From: an uncultured Prevotellaceae bacterium
Lineage (GTDB): Bacteria > Bacteroidota > Bacteroidia > Bacteroidales > Muribaculaceae
Length of the DNA: 64,000 bases
Reading direction: 5' to 3'
NCBI GenBank assembly: GCA_900318205.1
Contig: ONJS01000011.1
Coordinates: 1-64,000 of the forward strand
Position 1 is the first letter of the stretch; each line of letters starts with the position of its first letter. The notes beneath the pieces were generated by a model that was given only the letters and a program-made list of their open reading frames with translations, did not search any database and was not told where the DNA came from. The position numbers and the translations under genes were made by a program. Positions 10,052 through 20,168 of the stretch are shown one piece after another.

Positions 10052-13000
10052 ATGAAAAAGCTTCTATTACTTTTGGCAGTCGTTCTTACGACGCTACAAA
10101 TGTCGGCGGCCGATGTGTCCGCCTCGCAGGCGCAAGCCGCAGCCAACGCGTTTCTTAGAAAACAAGTGACCGCAGGTCTTCTTAAAGCCTCGGCAGCTGC
10201 CAACCTCAGGCTTGTCAAGGCCGAAGCCTCGGTAGCCAAGCCCGCAGCCGTGGACTACTACATCTTCAACTCAGAAAAATCCTATGTAGTAGTTTCTGGT
10301 GATGACCTGGCACCCCAGATCCTGATGTACGGTGAGGAGGGTGCTCTCGACATGAACAACGTTCCTCCCGCAATGCAGTGGTTGCTCAACAAGTACAAAT
10401 ACCAGATTGACGGTCTCAAGGCTGGTACCATGTCGCCGGTGAAACTTCCCAAGTTTGCTACAACTCCCGTTGCGCCGCTGGTAACCGCCAATTGGGACCA
10501 GAGCGCACCTTATAATAACCAGTGCCCCTCCAGTGGCGGCAGTCACGCTGTCACTGGTTGCCCTGCCACTTCGTTGGCCATGTGCTATTACAAGTGGAAA
10601 TGGCCCGAGACCTATCCCGCAGTAGCAGCCCTCTCGGGTACTGGCGGCCTCAGCGCTGCAGCGCTGCCCGAACGTGCAGCTGACTGGGCCAACATCATCG
10701 ACGAGTACACCGGCCCGACCAACTACAGCTCCACCAGCGCTCAGAAGGACGCTGTGGCATGGCTGATGCGCTATGCCGGCCAGGCTATTCCCGATTATCA
10801 GTACAGCACCAGTGCTAGTGGTGCCAACGACCCCGAAATCTACCAGGGATGCCTCAACATGGGCTATACCGATGCCCAATACCTCCTGCTCACCGAACTT
10901 GTTAGTTCGGGTTGGACCTACACCAATGGTCCTCAGCAATATACCGACGCCGAGTGGAACGAATATATGTTGAACGAGCTCCATAACGGACGCCCCATCG
11001 AGTATCTGGCCTATGACGTTAGTTACGGCTACAGCGTTTCGGGCCACGCCTTCAACGTGTTTGGTGTCAATGCTAGCGGCCAGTACTATGTGAACTGGGG
11101 TTGGAGCGGCGACAGCAACGGCTATTGCACGTTGCACAACTTCACCACCGCAACTGGTGCAACGGGTCAGGCTGGCTCCTACGTCTTTAACTATGGCGAG
11201 GCCATGATTATCGGCATCGAGCCTCCTGCTGGTGCCCTTAATGATCCCAGGATTAAGGTTAATGTCACCTCGCTCACGATGAATACGATTCTAGGCAATC
11301 CTGTTACCGAGACCTTCACCGTTACTGGTTACAACCTCACCGGTAACGTGAATCTGTCACTCAGTGGCAGCAACGCCTACTCGCTGAGCACCACTAGCAT
11401 CAGTGCCGCGCAGGCCGAAGCTGGAGTGACTGTAACGGTGACCTTTAATCCTGCTACTATCGGCGACCATGAGGCAACCGTCACGTTGACCAGCGCCGAA
11501 GCCGAGACCGTAACGATCAAGATCAACGGTACTGCCGACCTGGAGACCTACAAGCCCGTGATGCTCGATGCCCGCAATATCACTTCCACTTCGTTCACCG
11601 CTGCTTGGACCGACGAGACTCCTGCTGCCAACGTGGAGAGCTATACGCTCTATGTGAGCGACAAGCCTTTCAGGCCTCCCTATGCTCTGCTCGACAGTGT
11701 CGACTGGAGTTCTACCAACAGTGTGCCTTCGGGCTGGACGCAAAGCGGTCTGAGTTATTGGAGTTCCAATAGTGCAAGCTACTTGAGCGACGGCGGCTAT
11801 GTGCGGACTAAGACTTATGACCTCACAGGTTATGAGAAGGTGACCGTGATGGTTTACTCTGAACCCTATCAATCCAACAACACGATGACTGTGGCTACCA
11901 GTGCCCAGAGCAAGACTGTTAACATGTCTGGCAGCACGTTCAACTGGTACACCTTCGTTCTGAATTGCGCAAGCAGCGACTATGTTGAGATTACTACCAG
12001 CGGTATGCCCGACATGAGGTATGTGAAGGTTTATGCCGGCGACCTCACCACTACCATGCAGCTCAAGGCCAACGAAACCGGCGATGATACTTATCGCGTC
12101 ATTACCGGTATCACCGACAAGAGCTATACCGTAACTGGCCTCACCGCAGGTGGCACCTTCAACTACTATGTCGTTGCCAACTACATCAATGGCGGTATCG
12201 GAGACAGCAATATTAATCAGGTAACCCTCTTGGAGAATACCAATCCCACGATTGCCGTTTCTCCCGCATCGCTGAACATGGCAGCCACCGTTGGCGAGAC
12301 CGCAACTGCTACCTTCAATGTATCAGGTGCTAACCTTAGCGGTGATGTGACTCTGCAATTGACCGATGCCGATGGTGTTTACAGCATCACGCCGACGACC
12401 ATCACTGCCGCCGAAGCCATGAGTGGCAAGGATGTTACTGTTACCTATGCTCCCACGGTCTATGGCGCTAACAATGCAACGATTACCTTGAGCAGTGCCG
12501 ATGCCGAGAATGTGACGGTTACCCTGATTGGTATGGCAACCCTGTTCAAGGCAGCTCCCGTGATGTTGCCCGCCAATGAGAATTACATCAACCTCACCAA
12601 GTTCCGCGCCGACTGGACCGACCAGACGCCCGCCGAGAATGTGGCAAGCTACACCCTCGAGGTAAGTGCTAAGCCCGTCGCTCCTGTTTATGAACTCCTC
12701 AGCTCTGTAGCAGGTACCGACTTCACTGGCAGCGCAACCGGCTATTATGCTATCACCTTGCCTGCACCTTGGGGCGGTACCAACGTGCGTGGTGGTCTGA
12801 ATTCGATCATCTACTTCAGGAGCAATTACGAGAATGATGGTTCCTATGGCAACATCACCTACACCATCCCCGCAGGCTATGAGAATGCAACCTTCACGTT
12901 GAGGATTACCACTGCAACGACCAATGATGCCGCCGGTAACTTGACTGTTTCCACTCCGCAGACGCCCGAAGTCGGTCATAGTTTCGCCATTGGTGAGACC

Positions 13001-13501
13001 TATGCTTGGGTAGTAACTGCAAGCTCGGGCCAGAAGATTGTCATCACCACAACCGATGAGAACTATTCACCCGATATTGCACTGATGGAGGTTTACGCCG
13101 GTGATGCAACCAACTTGTCACGCAGTGTTACCGAGCAGGGCGGTACCGACTATCGTCTGATTACCGGTATCACCGACAGGTTCTACACCGTGAACGACCT
13201 GATGGCCGAGGGTACCTTCCTTTATAAGGTGAAGGCCCTCTACCTGGATGGCACCGAGAGCGACTGGAGCAACATCGAGGAGGTAACTCTGTTCGAGAAC
13301 GGCCATGCCTATATGCTGGGTGATGTCAACCACGATGACAAGTTGAGCATCAAGGATGTGAGCGACCTGATCAGCAGCCTCTTGAGTGATGGCAGCAGCG
13401 TTTGCGAGATCTGCGCCGACGTTAACCAAGATGGCGTAGTTTCCATCAAGGACGTGACCGATTTGATTGGTCTGGTGTTGTCTTCAGGTGACGCACAGTA
13501 G
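10052..13501 (+). CDS. Secreted C10 cysteine protease with dockerin-like C-terminus (paralog 2)
   Basis: A 1149-residue secreted protease. Signal peptide (1-20), Spi-like pro-domain (about 21-135), C10 catalytic domain (about 145-395) with C170 (GCPAT) and H332 (GHAFNVFG) followed by NWGWSGDSNG, an Ig-like repeat, a Fn3/jelly-roll unit, a second Ig-like repeat, a second Fn3/jelly-roll unit, and a dockerin-like module (about 1091-1149). The N-terminal ~500 residues closely match paralog 3; the last ~315 residues nearly equal those of paralog 1. The upstream region shares GTTTTTGTTACATTAAT with paralog 3. A weak -7-like box (AATATTTG, 9978-9985) is the best promoter candidate. Confidence 0.9.
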   Translation: MKKLLLLLAVVLTTLQMSAADVSASQAQAAANAFLRKQVTAGLLKASAAANLRLVKAEASVAKPAAVDYYIFNSEKSYVVVSGDDLAPQILMYGEEGALDMNNVPPAMQWLLNKYKYQIDGLKAGTMSPVKLPKFATTPVAPLVTANWDQSAPYNNQCPSSGGSHAVTGCPATSLAMCYYKWKWPETYPAVAALSGTGGLSAAALPERAADWANIIDEYTGPTNYSSTSAQKDAVAWLMRYAGQAIPDYQYSTSASGANDPEIYQGCLNMGYTDAQYLLLTELVSSGWTYTNGPQQYTDAEWNEYMLNELHNGRPIEYLAYDVSYGYSVSGHAFNVFGVNASGQYYVNWGWSGDSNGYCTLHNFTTATGATGQAGSYVFNYGEAMIIGIEPPAGALNDPRIKVNVTSLTMNTILGNPVTETFTVTGYNLTGNVNLSLSGSNAYSLSTTSISAAQAEAGVTVTVTFNPATIGDHEATVTLTSAEAETVTIKINGTADLETYKPVMLDARNITSTSFTAAWTDETPAANVESYTLYVSDKPFRPPYALLDSVDWSSTNSVPSGWTQSGLSYWSSNSASYLSDGGYVRTKTYDLTGYEKVTVMVYSEPYQSNNTMTVATSAQSKTVNMSGSTFNWYTFVLNCASSDYVEITTSGMPDMRYVKVYAGDLTTTMQLKANETGDDTYRVITGITDKSYTVTGLTAGGTFNYYVVANYINGGIGDSNINQVTLLENTNPTIAVSPASLNMAATVGETATATFNVSGANLSGDVTLQLTDADGVYSITPTTITAAEAMSGKDVTVTYAPTVYGANNATITLSSADAENVTVTLIGMATLFKAAPVMLPANENYINLTKFRADWTDQTPAENVASYTLEVSAKPVAPVYELLSSVAGTDFTGSATGYYAITLPAPWGGTNVRGGLNSIIYFRSNYENDGSYGNITYTIPAGYENATFTLRITTATTNDAAGNLTVSTPQTPEVGHSFAIGETYAWVVTASSGQKIVITTTDENYSPDIALMEVYAGDATNLSRSVTEQGGTDYRLITGITDRFYTVNDLMAEGTFLYKVKALYLDGTESDWSNIEEVTLFENGHAYMLGDVNHDDKLSIKDVSDLISSLLSDGSSVCEICADVNQDGVVSIKDVTDLIGLVLSSGDAQ

Positions 13502-13552
13502 TATTGAGGTAATATGGTCTCCCGGACCGCATTCGGGATGACGACATGATGT

Positions 13553-13588
13553 ATTGCGGGGTGGCTCGTTTAAGGGCTGCCCCGCAAT
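13553..13588 (+). terminator. 3' hairpin of C10 paralog 2, family member 2
   Basis: ATTGCGGGG-T-GGCTC pairs with GGGC-T-GCCCCGCAAT, about 50 bp past the stop and followed by CATTTTC. Same sequence family as the hairpins at 9822, 17371 and 19849. Confidence 0.6.
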
Positions 13589-13722
13589 CATTTTCGGGCA
13601 ATTTCAGATTGCTGAAGAACTTGTTTGTGCTGAAATGCTTCCGATTGGTGCATCATAATCACCCCTTTGCTGAAAAAAGCTTTTCATTCATTGATAGAAT
13701 TTGATATAAATATGCAAAAAAA

Positions 13723-13753
13723 TTGCCCTATAAAATATGTTTTGCTATATTTG
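13723..13753 (+). promoter_or_regulatory. Promoter of C10 paralog 3
   Basis: TTG at 13723-13725, 20-bp spacer, TATATTTG at 13746-13753. This matches the Bacteroidetes pattern; the leader would be about 34 nt. Confidence 0.65.
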
Positions 13754-13793
13754 TCGCGCGTTTTTGTTACATTAATAATTATATCGTATTAAC

Positions 13794-16700
13794 ATGAAAA
13801 AGCTTCTATTACTTTTAACAGTCGTCCTTACGACGCTACAGGTGTCGGCCGCCGATGTGTCCGCCTCGCAGGCACAGGCGGCAGCTAACTCGTTCCTTAG
13901 GAAGCAAGTAGCCGCTGGCCGTCTTAAAGCCGCGGCAGTTTCCAATCTCCGGCTCGTCAAGGCTGAGGCCTCGGTAGCCAAGCCCGCAGCTGCGGACTAC
14001 TACATTTTCAATTCAGCAAAATCCTATGTGGTAGTATCTGGTGATGATCTGGCACCCCAGATTCTGATGTACGGTGAGGAGGGTGCTCTCGACATGAACA
14101 ACATTCCTCCCGCAATGCAGTGGTTGCTCAACAAGTACAAATACCAGATTGACGGTCTCAAGGCTGGTACCTTGGCACCGGTGAAACTTCCCAAGTTTGC
14201 TACCACCCCTGTTGCTCCGCTGGTAAACGCCAACTGGGACCAGGGCGCACCTTATAATAACCAGTGCCCCTCCAGTGGCGGCAGTCGTGTCTATACGGGT
14301 TGCCCTGCCACCTCGTTGAGCATGTGTTACTATAAGTGGAAATGGCCCGAGACCTACCCTGCAGTAGCAGCCATCTCGGGAACAGGCGGCGCCTCTGCCT
14401 CGGCTCTGAGTGCACGCGAAGCTGACTGGGCTAACATCATCGATGAGTACACCGGTCCCACCAACTATTCCTACTCAACTGACCAGGCCAATGCTGTGGC
14501 ATGGCTGATGCGTTATGCTGGCCAGGCTATCCCTGATTATTATTACAGCACCAGTGGTAGTGGCGCCAATGACCCTGAAATCCTGCAGGGTTGCATCAAC
14601 ATGGGCTATACCGATGCCAAACTGTACACCCTCACCACCGTTCAGCAATCAGGATGGAGTGGGTACACCAATAGCGCACAGAATTATACCGATGATCAGT
14701 GGAACGAATGGATATTGAATGAATTGCATAACGGACGTCCTGTTGAGTATCTGGCTTATGATTACACTAACTCTCAACTTTCAGGCCATGCCTTCAATGT
14801 GTTTGGTGTAAACACCAACGGCCAGTACTATGTGAACTGGGGCTGGAGCGGTGATAGCAACGGCTATTGCACGCTGCACAACTTCACCACCGCTACTGGT
14901 GCAACCGGCCAGGCTGGCTCCTACGTCTTCAACTATGGCGAGGCCATGATTATCGGCATCGAGCCTCCCGCCGGTGCTCTTACCAATCCCAAGATTACGG
15001 TTAATCCCACCACGCTCACCATGAACACTACCGTGGGCACTCCTGTTACTGCTACCTTCACCGTTACCGGTGCCAACCTCACCAGTAACGTGAACTTGAG
15101 CCTCAGCGGTAACAATGCCTTCTCGCTGAGCACTACCAGCATCAGTGCAACTCAGGCCGAAGGTGGAGTGACTGTTACAGTAACCTATAATCCTACTGCT
15201 GTTGGCTCCAGTGAGGCTACTGTCACGCTGACCAGCACTGATGCCGAGAACGTGACCGTCAAGCTCAACGGTACCGCCGATGCCGCTCCTCTGGAGACTT
15301 ATGCTCCTGTAATGCAGGAGGCTAGCAATATTACCACCACATCGTTTACCGCTAGCTGGACCGATGCCACTCCTGCCGAGAATGTGGAGAGCTACACCCT
15401 CTATGTGCAGGATGCTTCTGTTCCTGTACAGCCCGAAATTGCTCTGCTTGACACTACCGACTGGTCGGCAGACAACACCTTGCCCGCTGGCTGGACTCAA
15501 TACAATCTGAAATACTTCGAAAGCACCAGCGCTTGCTACCTGAGCTCTAATGGTTATGTGCAAAGCAAAACCTACGACCTCACTGGCTATGACAAGGTGA
15601 CCGTGATGGTTTACTCTCAGCCCTACGACCAGAGTTCTACCAACAGCGTCACTGTCGCTACTAGCGTTGACACCAAAACCATCACCGAGACCAACGGTTC
15701 AGGCTTCAACTGGTACACGTTCGTTCTGGACTGCGCCAGCAGCGACTATGTGAAGCTCACCTCTGTGGGCATGCCTGACTTGAGGTACATGAAGGTTTAT
15801 GCCGGCGACATCACCTCAACTCAGCTCAAGGCGTCAGAGACTGGCGATGCCACTTATCGTGTGATTACCGGTATCACTGGTAAGAACTACACCGTTACCG
15901 GCCTCACCGAGGGTGGTACGTTCAACTTCTATGTGGTTGCCAACTATACCAATAGCGCTATCGGCACCAGCAACGTTGAGCAGGTAACCCTCCTGGAGAA
16001 TACCGATCCTGCTATCGCCGTCAATCCCGCTGCGCTGGATATGGCTGCCACCGTTGGTGAGAGCGCAACGGCTACCTTCCGTGTTTCGGGTGCTTATCTC
16101 ACTGGTGATGTGACCCTGACGTTGACCGATGACAATGGTGTTTACAGCATCACACCGACGACCATCAGTGCTGCCGATGCCATGAATGGCAAGGACGTTA
16201 CCGTGACCTATACTCCTGCCAACTATGGCGCTCACAATGCGATGATTACCTTGAGCAGTGCTGATGCCGAGGATGTGACCGTCACCCTGAATGGTACGGC
16301 AACCCTCCTCAAGGCAGCTCCCGTGATGTTGCCCGCCAATGAGAATTACATCAACCTCACCAAGTTCCGCGCCGACTGGACTGACGCTACCCCCGAGGAA
16401 AATGTAGCCAGCTACACACTCGAGGTAACGCCTAAGCCCACTACGCCCGCCTATACTGAACTTGAGAACGCCGACTTCACAGGTCTGACAGCACAGACCA
16501 ACACTTCAGGCCAATACTCCAACCAGGTGAGCAACGCCAGCAACTTCCTGCCTGCAGGCTGGGGCGCAACTACTGGCTTGTTCATTGATGACGGATGCAT
16601 CATTACCGGTCAGTTGACGCAGAGCTACTCGTCCTATGTCTTCACCGTTACCAGCAAGACCTATGACTTGACTGGCTATGACAAGTTGACTGTCGTATTC

Positions 16701-17342
16701 AATTCCAGCATTTTCAGCGAGAATTATGGCACCAGCATCACCTTGAACGTGGCCACTAGCGCTGGTTCACAAGACGTGACCATCAACAGCACCGACTTTA
16801 CCACCTTCACGGTAGTCCTTGACTGTGCCGAGAGCGACAAGGTGACCTTTACTGGTGTGAGCGGCCTGTGCTGCATTTCGGGCATCAGGATCTATGCCGG
16901 TGATTTCAGTGCAGCCAATATGTTGCGCATGGCCACCGAGACTGGTGACGAGAACAGCCGCCTGATTACTGGTATCACCGACAAGTTCTATACCGTGAAT
17001 AACCTGACTGCCGAGGGCACCTTCCTCTATAGGGTTAAGTCGGTTTATGTCGATGGTACCGAGAGCGATTGGAGCAACATCGAGGAGGTTACCCTGTTTG
17101 AGAACGGCCATGCTTATGAACTGGGTGATGTCAACCACGACGACAAGGTGAACATCAAGGATGTGAGCGACCTGATCAACGGCCTCTTGGGTGATGGCAG
17201 CAGCATTTGCGAGATCTGCGCCGACGTTAATCAGGATGGCGTAGTCACCATCAAGGATGTGACCGATTTGATCAGCAATTTGTTGTCGAGCGCTGATGAT
17301 CAGCCTTCGGCTAACAACATGTTAAAATACATTGCCTTCTGA
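13794..17342 (+). CDS. Secreted C10 cysteine protease with dockerin-like C-terminus (paralog 3)
   Basis: A 1182-residue secreted protease laid out like paralog 2: signal peptide (1-20), Spi-like pro-domain, C10 domain with C170 (GCPATS) and H332 (GHAFNVFG), alternating Ig-like and Fn3/jelly-roll units, and a dockerin-like pair of loops (about 1112-1168). It ends with an extra tail (QPSANNMLKYIAF) not present in the paralogs. The segment about residues 880-1050 differs from paralogs 1 and 2 (another jelly-roll-like insert), so only the ends of the C-terminal module are shared. Own promoter and 3' hairpin suggest independent transcription. Confidence 0.9.
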   Translation: MKKLLLLLTVVLTTLQVSAADVSASQAQAAANSFLRKQVAAGRLKAAAVSNLRLVKAEASVAKPAAADYYIFNSAKSYVVVSGDDLAPQILMYGEEGALDMNNIPPAMQWLLNKYKYQIDGLKAGTLAPVKLPKFATTPVAPLVNANWDQGAPYNNQCPSSGGSRVYTGCPATSLSMCYYKWKWPETYPAVAAISGTGGASASALSAREADWANIIDEYTGPTNYSYSTDQANAVAWLMRYAGQAIPDYYYSTSGSGANDPEILQGCINMGYTDAKLYTLTTVQQSGWSGYTNSAQNYTDDQWNEWILNELHNGRPVEYLAYDYTNSQLSGHAFNVFGVNTNGQYYVNWGWSGDSNGYCTLHNFTTATGATGQAGSYVFNYGEAMIIGIEPPAGALTNPKITVNPTTLTMNTTVGTPVTATFTVTGANLTSNVNLSLSGNNAFSLSTTSISATQAEGGVTVTVTYNPTAVGSSEATVTLTSTDAENVTVKLNGTADAAPLETYAPVMQEASNITTTSFTASWTDATPAENVESYTLYVQDASVPVQPEIALLDTTDWSADNTLPAGWTQYNLKYFESTSACYLSSNGYVQSKTYDLTGYDKVTVMVYSQPYDQSSTNSVTVATSVDTKTITETNGSGFNWYTFVLDCASSDYVKLTSVGMPDLRYMKVYAGDITSTQLKASETGDATYRVITGITGKNYTVTGLTEGGTFNFYVVANYTNSAIGTSNVEQVTLLENTDPAIAVNPAALDMAATVGESATATFRVSGAYLTGDVTLTLTDDNGVYSITPTTISAADAMNGKDVTVTYTPANYGAHNAMITLSSADAEDVTVTLNGTATLLKAAPVMLPANENYINLTKFRADWTDATPEENVASYTLEVTPKPTTPAYTELENADFTGLTAQTNTSGQYSNQVSNASNFLPAGWGATTGLFIDDGCIITGQLTQSYSSYVFTVTSKTYDLTGYDKLTVVFNSSIFSENYGTSITLNVATSAGSQDVTINSTDFTTFTVVLDCAESDKVTFTGVSGLCCISGIRIYAGDFSAANMLRMATETGDENSRLITGITDKFYTVNNLTAEGTFLYRVKSVYVDGTESDWSNIEEVTLFENGHAYELGDVNHDDKVNIKDVSDLINGLLGDGSSICEICADVNQDGVVTIKDVTDLISNLLSSADDQPSANNMLKYIAF

Positions 17343-17370
17343 ATGTGATTCGGAAGGATAATTGCTAAGT

Positions 17371-17406
17371 ATTGCGGGATGGCTCTTCGGTGGGCCATCC
17401 CGCAAT
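17371..17406 (+). terminator. 3' hairpin of C10 paralog 3, family member 3
   Basis: ATTGCGGGATGGC and GCCATCCCGCAAT form a perfect 13-bp stem around a 10-nt loop, 28 bp after the stop. A compensated change (GGATGG/CCATCC versus GGGTGG/CCACCC in the other copies) supports a real RNA structure. Confidence 0.7.
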
Positions 17407-17491
17407 TCCGTTTATGTATAGTTGCAAATGACCTAAGTTTTTAACTGTTAATGATGTATGTTGTAAAACAGTTTTAATAAACTTTAAAAAA

Positions 17492-17524
17492 TTTGGAAAA
17501 TACTTTATTGTTGTTGTATCTTTG
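17492..17524 (+). promoter_or_regulatory. Promoter of C10 paralog 4
   Basis: TTTG at 17492-17495, 21-bp spacer, TATCTTTG at 17517-17524. Predicted leader about 36 nt. Confidence 0.7.
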
Positions 17525-17566
17525 CTGCGCTTTTTAAAAAAATATTTACAATTTTAATAAAACTAC

Positions 17567-19798
17567 ATGAAAAGATTTTTAATTCTCTTGATCGTTGCTG
17601 TTGCAACGATGCAGGCTTTTGCCGCCAATGTGGATCGCATCACGGCTCAAGCCAAAGCCGAGACATTCCTTAAAACTCAAGCCGCTAACGGCAAGTTCCT
17701 GTCCTCAGGTCCTATCAAGTTTGTGTCTGAGCGAACCATTACCAATTCATCTAACGTGACGGTTCCTGTGTATTACATCTTTAATACTGCTGACTGCTTT
17801 ATTGTCGTTTCGGGTGAGACCCGTGGTGAGGAAATCCTTGCCGTGGGCGATGCTCCCCTCGATCTGAACAATATCCCCGCTAACATGCAGTATTGGCTGG
17901 ATAACTACAAGCAGCAGATTGAGTATCTCCAGGCACACCCTGGAATGGTGGTACAGACCATGTCCCAGAGCATGAAGGCTCCCAGCCGTGCTCAGAACGT
18001 GTCACCGCTGCTCTCCGCTCGCTGGGACCAGACGACTCCTTTCTATAACCAGTGTATCTTCAACAACGTTCAGTGTCTGACAGGTTGCCCTGCCACTTCA
18101 CTGGCTCAGGTATTCTATTACTGGAAATACCCGACAGCTGCTACTCCCTCTCTGTCAGGTTATACTTCCAGCGGTTATACGATTCCTTCATTGCCCTCCA
18201 CCACCTTTGACTGGGCAAACATGAAGGACTTCTATGGCTACTGGGGTACTTCAGGCACTGCTGCCCAGAAGGCTGCCGTTGCCACGCTGATGCGTTACAT
18301 CGGTCAGGCCGAGCACATGGATTATGGCCCCAATGGCAGTGGTATCAGCGCTTCTCGTACCGACCTGATTGCCACCGCTTGCAAGACCTTCGGTTATGAT
18401 AACAATGTTCGTGCAATCTATAAGCAGAACTATTATGGTGGCAATATCTATAGCGACTCGCAGTGGGCTTCTATGATACAGGCTGAACTTGAGGCCGGTC
18501 ATCCCATTGTTTATTGCGGTTTGTCCAACAACGGCGGTCACGCCTTCAATGTTGATGGTTATACCGTATCGACCAACAAGTACCACGTCAACTGGGGTTG
18601 GAGTGGCACAGGTAATGGTGACTTCGCCCTCAATGCTTTCACCGACTCTGAAGGTGACACCTACAACCAGTATCAGTCAATGGTTATCGGTATCCAGCCT
18701 CCTGGTGGCCAGATTACCTTCCCGGTTCTGAATGTTGAACCCACGTCTCTTGACTTCGGTACAATCAACAGTGGCCAGACCGTGTCCAAGACTTTCACCG
18801 TCACTGGAATTAACATCTTGGGTGACATTACGATTAGCTGCAACAGTGCAGCCTATCAGGTTTCTCCCACCACTCTCACTGCAGCTCAGGTTGAGGCTGG
18901 CGCTACCGTCACAGTAACCTATGCTCCCACGACTTCAGGTGCTCACACGAGCAAGGTTGTCATTGCTGGTGGTGCTGCCGAAACTAAGGAAGTTACTGTT
19001 ACCGGTGCTTCTTCTTCTACTCCGTTAATCACCGTAGACCCCGAAGAGCTGAGCTTTACCACCGAGGTTAACCAACCGACAACTGGTACCTTCTTGTTGA
19101 AGGGATATAACCTGCAGGGTGCTGTCAAGCTGTCTGTAGTCAATTCCACAGGTGGTTTCACCATCAACAAGTCTAATGTGACCAAGGCTGCTGCCAACAA
19201 GGGTGTGGAAGTGACAGTGACTTATAACCCCACCACGATCGGTAATCACTCCGCAGATGTCCAGTTGGTTGTTACTGGCGGTGAAACGGTGTTTGTGCAT
19301 CTCGATGGTACGGCATTCTGCATCAAGGCCAATCCTGTGATGCAGCCTGCTGATAGCGCTTATCTCACCAACACCTCTTTCCGTGCTGACTGGACCGATG
19401 GCACTTCAGCCCCTGGCGTGGTCAGCTATACGCTGGAGTATTCAACAAATGGTTCTTCACGCAGCATTCCTGGTATCAAGAACAAGTACTACATGCTGGA
19501 GAACCTCACTGCAGGTGCAACCTATTCCTATAAGGTGAAGACCACCTATTATGATGGTACAACAAGTGATTGGAGTAATACCCAGACCATCACCTTGACC
19601 TCGGCTCAGACCGTCGTCGTTGGTGATGTGAACAATGATGGACGCATCACGATTGCCGATGTGACCGAATTGATCAGCCTCCTGCTCTCTGAAGGCGAGG
19701 TGACTCCTCAGGCCGACGTGAATGGTGATGGCCGTCTCGCTATTGCCGACGTGACCGAATTGATCAGCCTCCTGCTGAATAGCACCGAGGGTGAATAA
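17567..19798 (+). CDS. Secreted C10 cysteine protease with dockerin (paralog 4, short form)
   Basis: The shortest paralog, 743 residues. Signal peptide (1-19), Spi-like pro-domain, C10 domain with C174 (TGCPATSLAQ) and H325 (GGHAFNVDGY) followed by NWGWSGTGNG, two Ig-like repeats (about 390-590), one Fn3 unit (about 595-680), and the most canonical dockerin of the four (685-743): DVNNDGRITIAD and DVNGDGRLAIAD, two calcium loops each followed by VTELISLLL. Its catalytic domain is closer to paralog 1 than to 2 or 3. The order of the four genes and the SusCD pair downstream suggest a protein-degradation locus. Confidence 0.91.
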   Translation: MKRFLILLIVAVATMQAFAANVDRITAQAKAETFLKTQAANGKFLSSGPIKFVSERTITNSSNVTVPVYYIFNTADCFIVVSGETRGEEILAVGDAPLDLNNIPANMQYWLDNYKQQIEYLQAHPGMVVQTMSQSMKAPSRAQNVSPLLSARWDQTTPFYNQCIFNNVQCLTGCPATSLAQVFYYWKYPTAATPSLSGYTSSGYTIPSLPSTTFDWANMKDFYGYWGTSGTAAQKAAVATLMRYIGQAEHMDYGPNGSGISASRTDLIATACKTFGYDNNVRAIYKQNYYGGNIYSDSQWASMIQAELEAGHPIVYCGLSNNGGHAFNVDGYTVSTNKYHVNWGWSGTGNGDFALNAFTDSEGDTYNQYQSMVIGIQPPGGQITFPVLNVEPTSLDFGTINSGQTVSKTFTVTGINILGDITISCNSAAYQVSPTTLTAAQVEAGATVTVTYAPTTSGAHTSKVVIAGGAAETKEVTVTGASSSTPLITVDPEELSFTTEVNQPTTGTFLLKGYNLQGAVKLSVVNSTGGFTINKSNVTKAAANKGVEVTVTYNPTTIGNHSADVQLVVTGGETVFVHLDGTAFCIKANPVMQPADSAYLTNTSFRADWTDGTSAPGVVSYTLEYSTNGSSRSIPGIKNKYYMLENLTAGATYSYKVKTTYYDGTTSDWSNTQTITLTSAQTVVVGDVNNDGRITIADVTELISLLLSEGEVTPQADVNGDGRLAIADVTELISLLLNSTEGE

Positions 19799-19848
19799 TC
19801 AATGATTTTTCTGGCAGTTCCTGAATAACTGCCATCAACCCACAAAAT

Positions 19849-19881
19849 TGCGGGGTGGCTCATCAACCGAGCCACCCCGCA
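19849..19881 (+). terminator. 3' hairpin of C10 paralog 4, family member 4
   Basis: TGCGGGGTGGCTC and GAGCCACCCCGCA form a perfect 13-bp stem with a 7-nt loop, followed by TAATTTTAT. It is the strongest of the four shared hairpins and the most terminator-like. Confidence 0.75.
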
Positions 19882-20168
19882 TAATTTTATCCTCATTTCA
19901 ATGAAAACACATGATGTGATTCCATGCGTCAGCAAACGAGGCAAAGGGCTAAAAAACCAGCAATTACGCCCCTTCTTTGCACCGAAAAAGCAGTTTTTTT
20001 GTTAAAAGAGTCCTATTTTCTCCGAAAAATTTCGGTAAACTCTAAAAAAATGCTAATTTAGCAGGCTGATTTTAGTGGCTATTAGCCATTATGACTACTC
20101 ATCAAACAACATGACATCATCACATTATTTATAATTAACCATTTTTATTCACCAAAAAACTAAAAGGC
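19882..20168 (+). other. Leader and promoter region of susC homolog
   Basis: An AT-rich non-coding stretch before the SusC start. The best -7-like sequence is TAATTTAG (20054-20061), one mismatch from TAnnTTTG, with no convincing -33 box. The remaining leader of about 100 nt shows no clear riboswitch or hairpin by eye. Confidence 0.35.
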
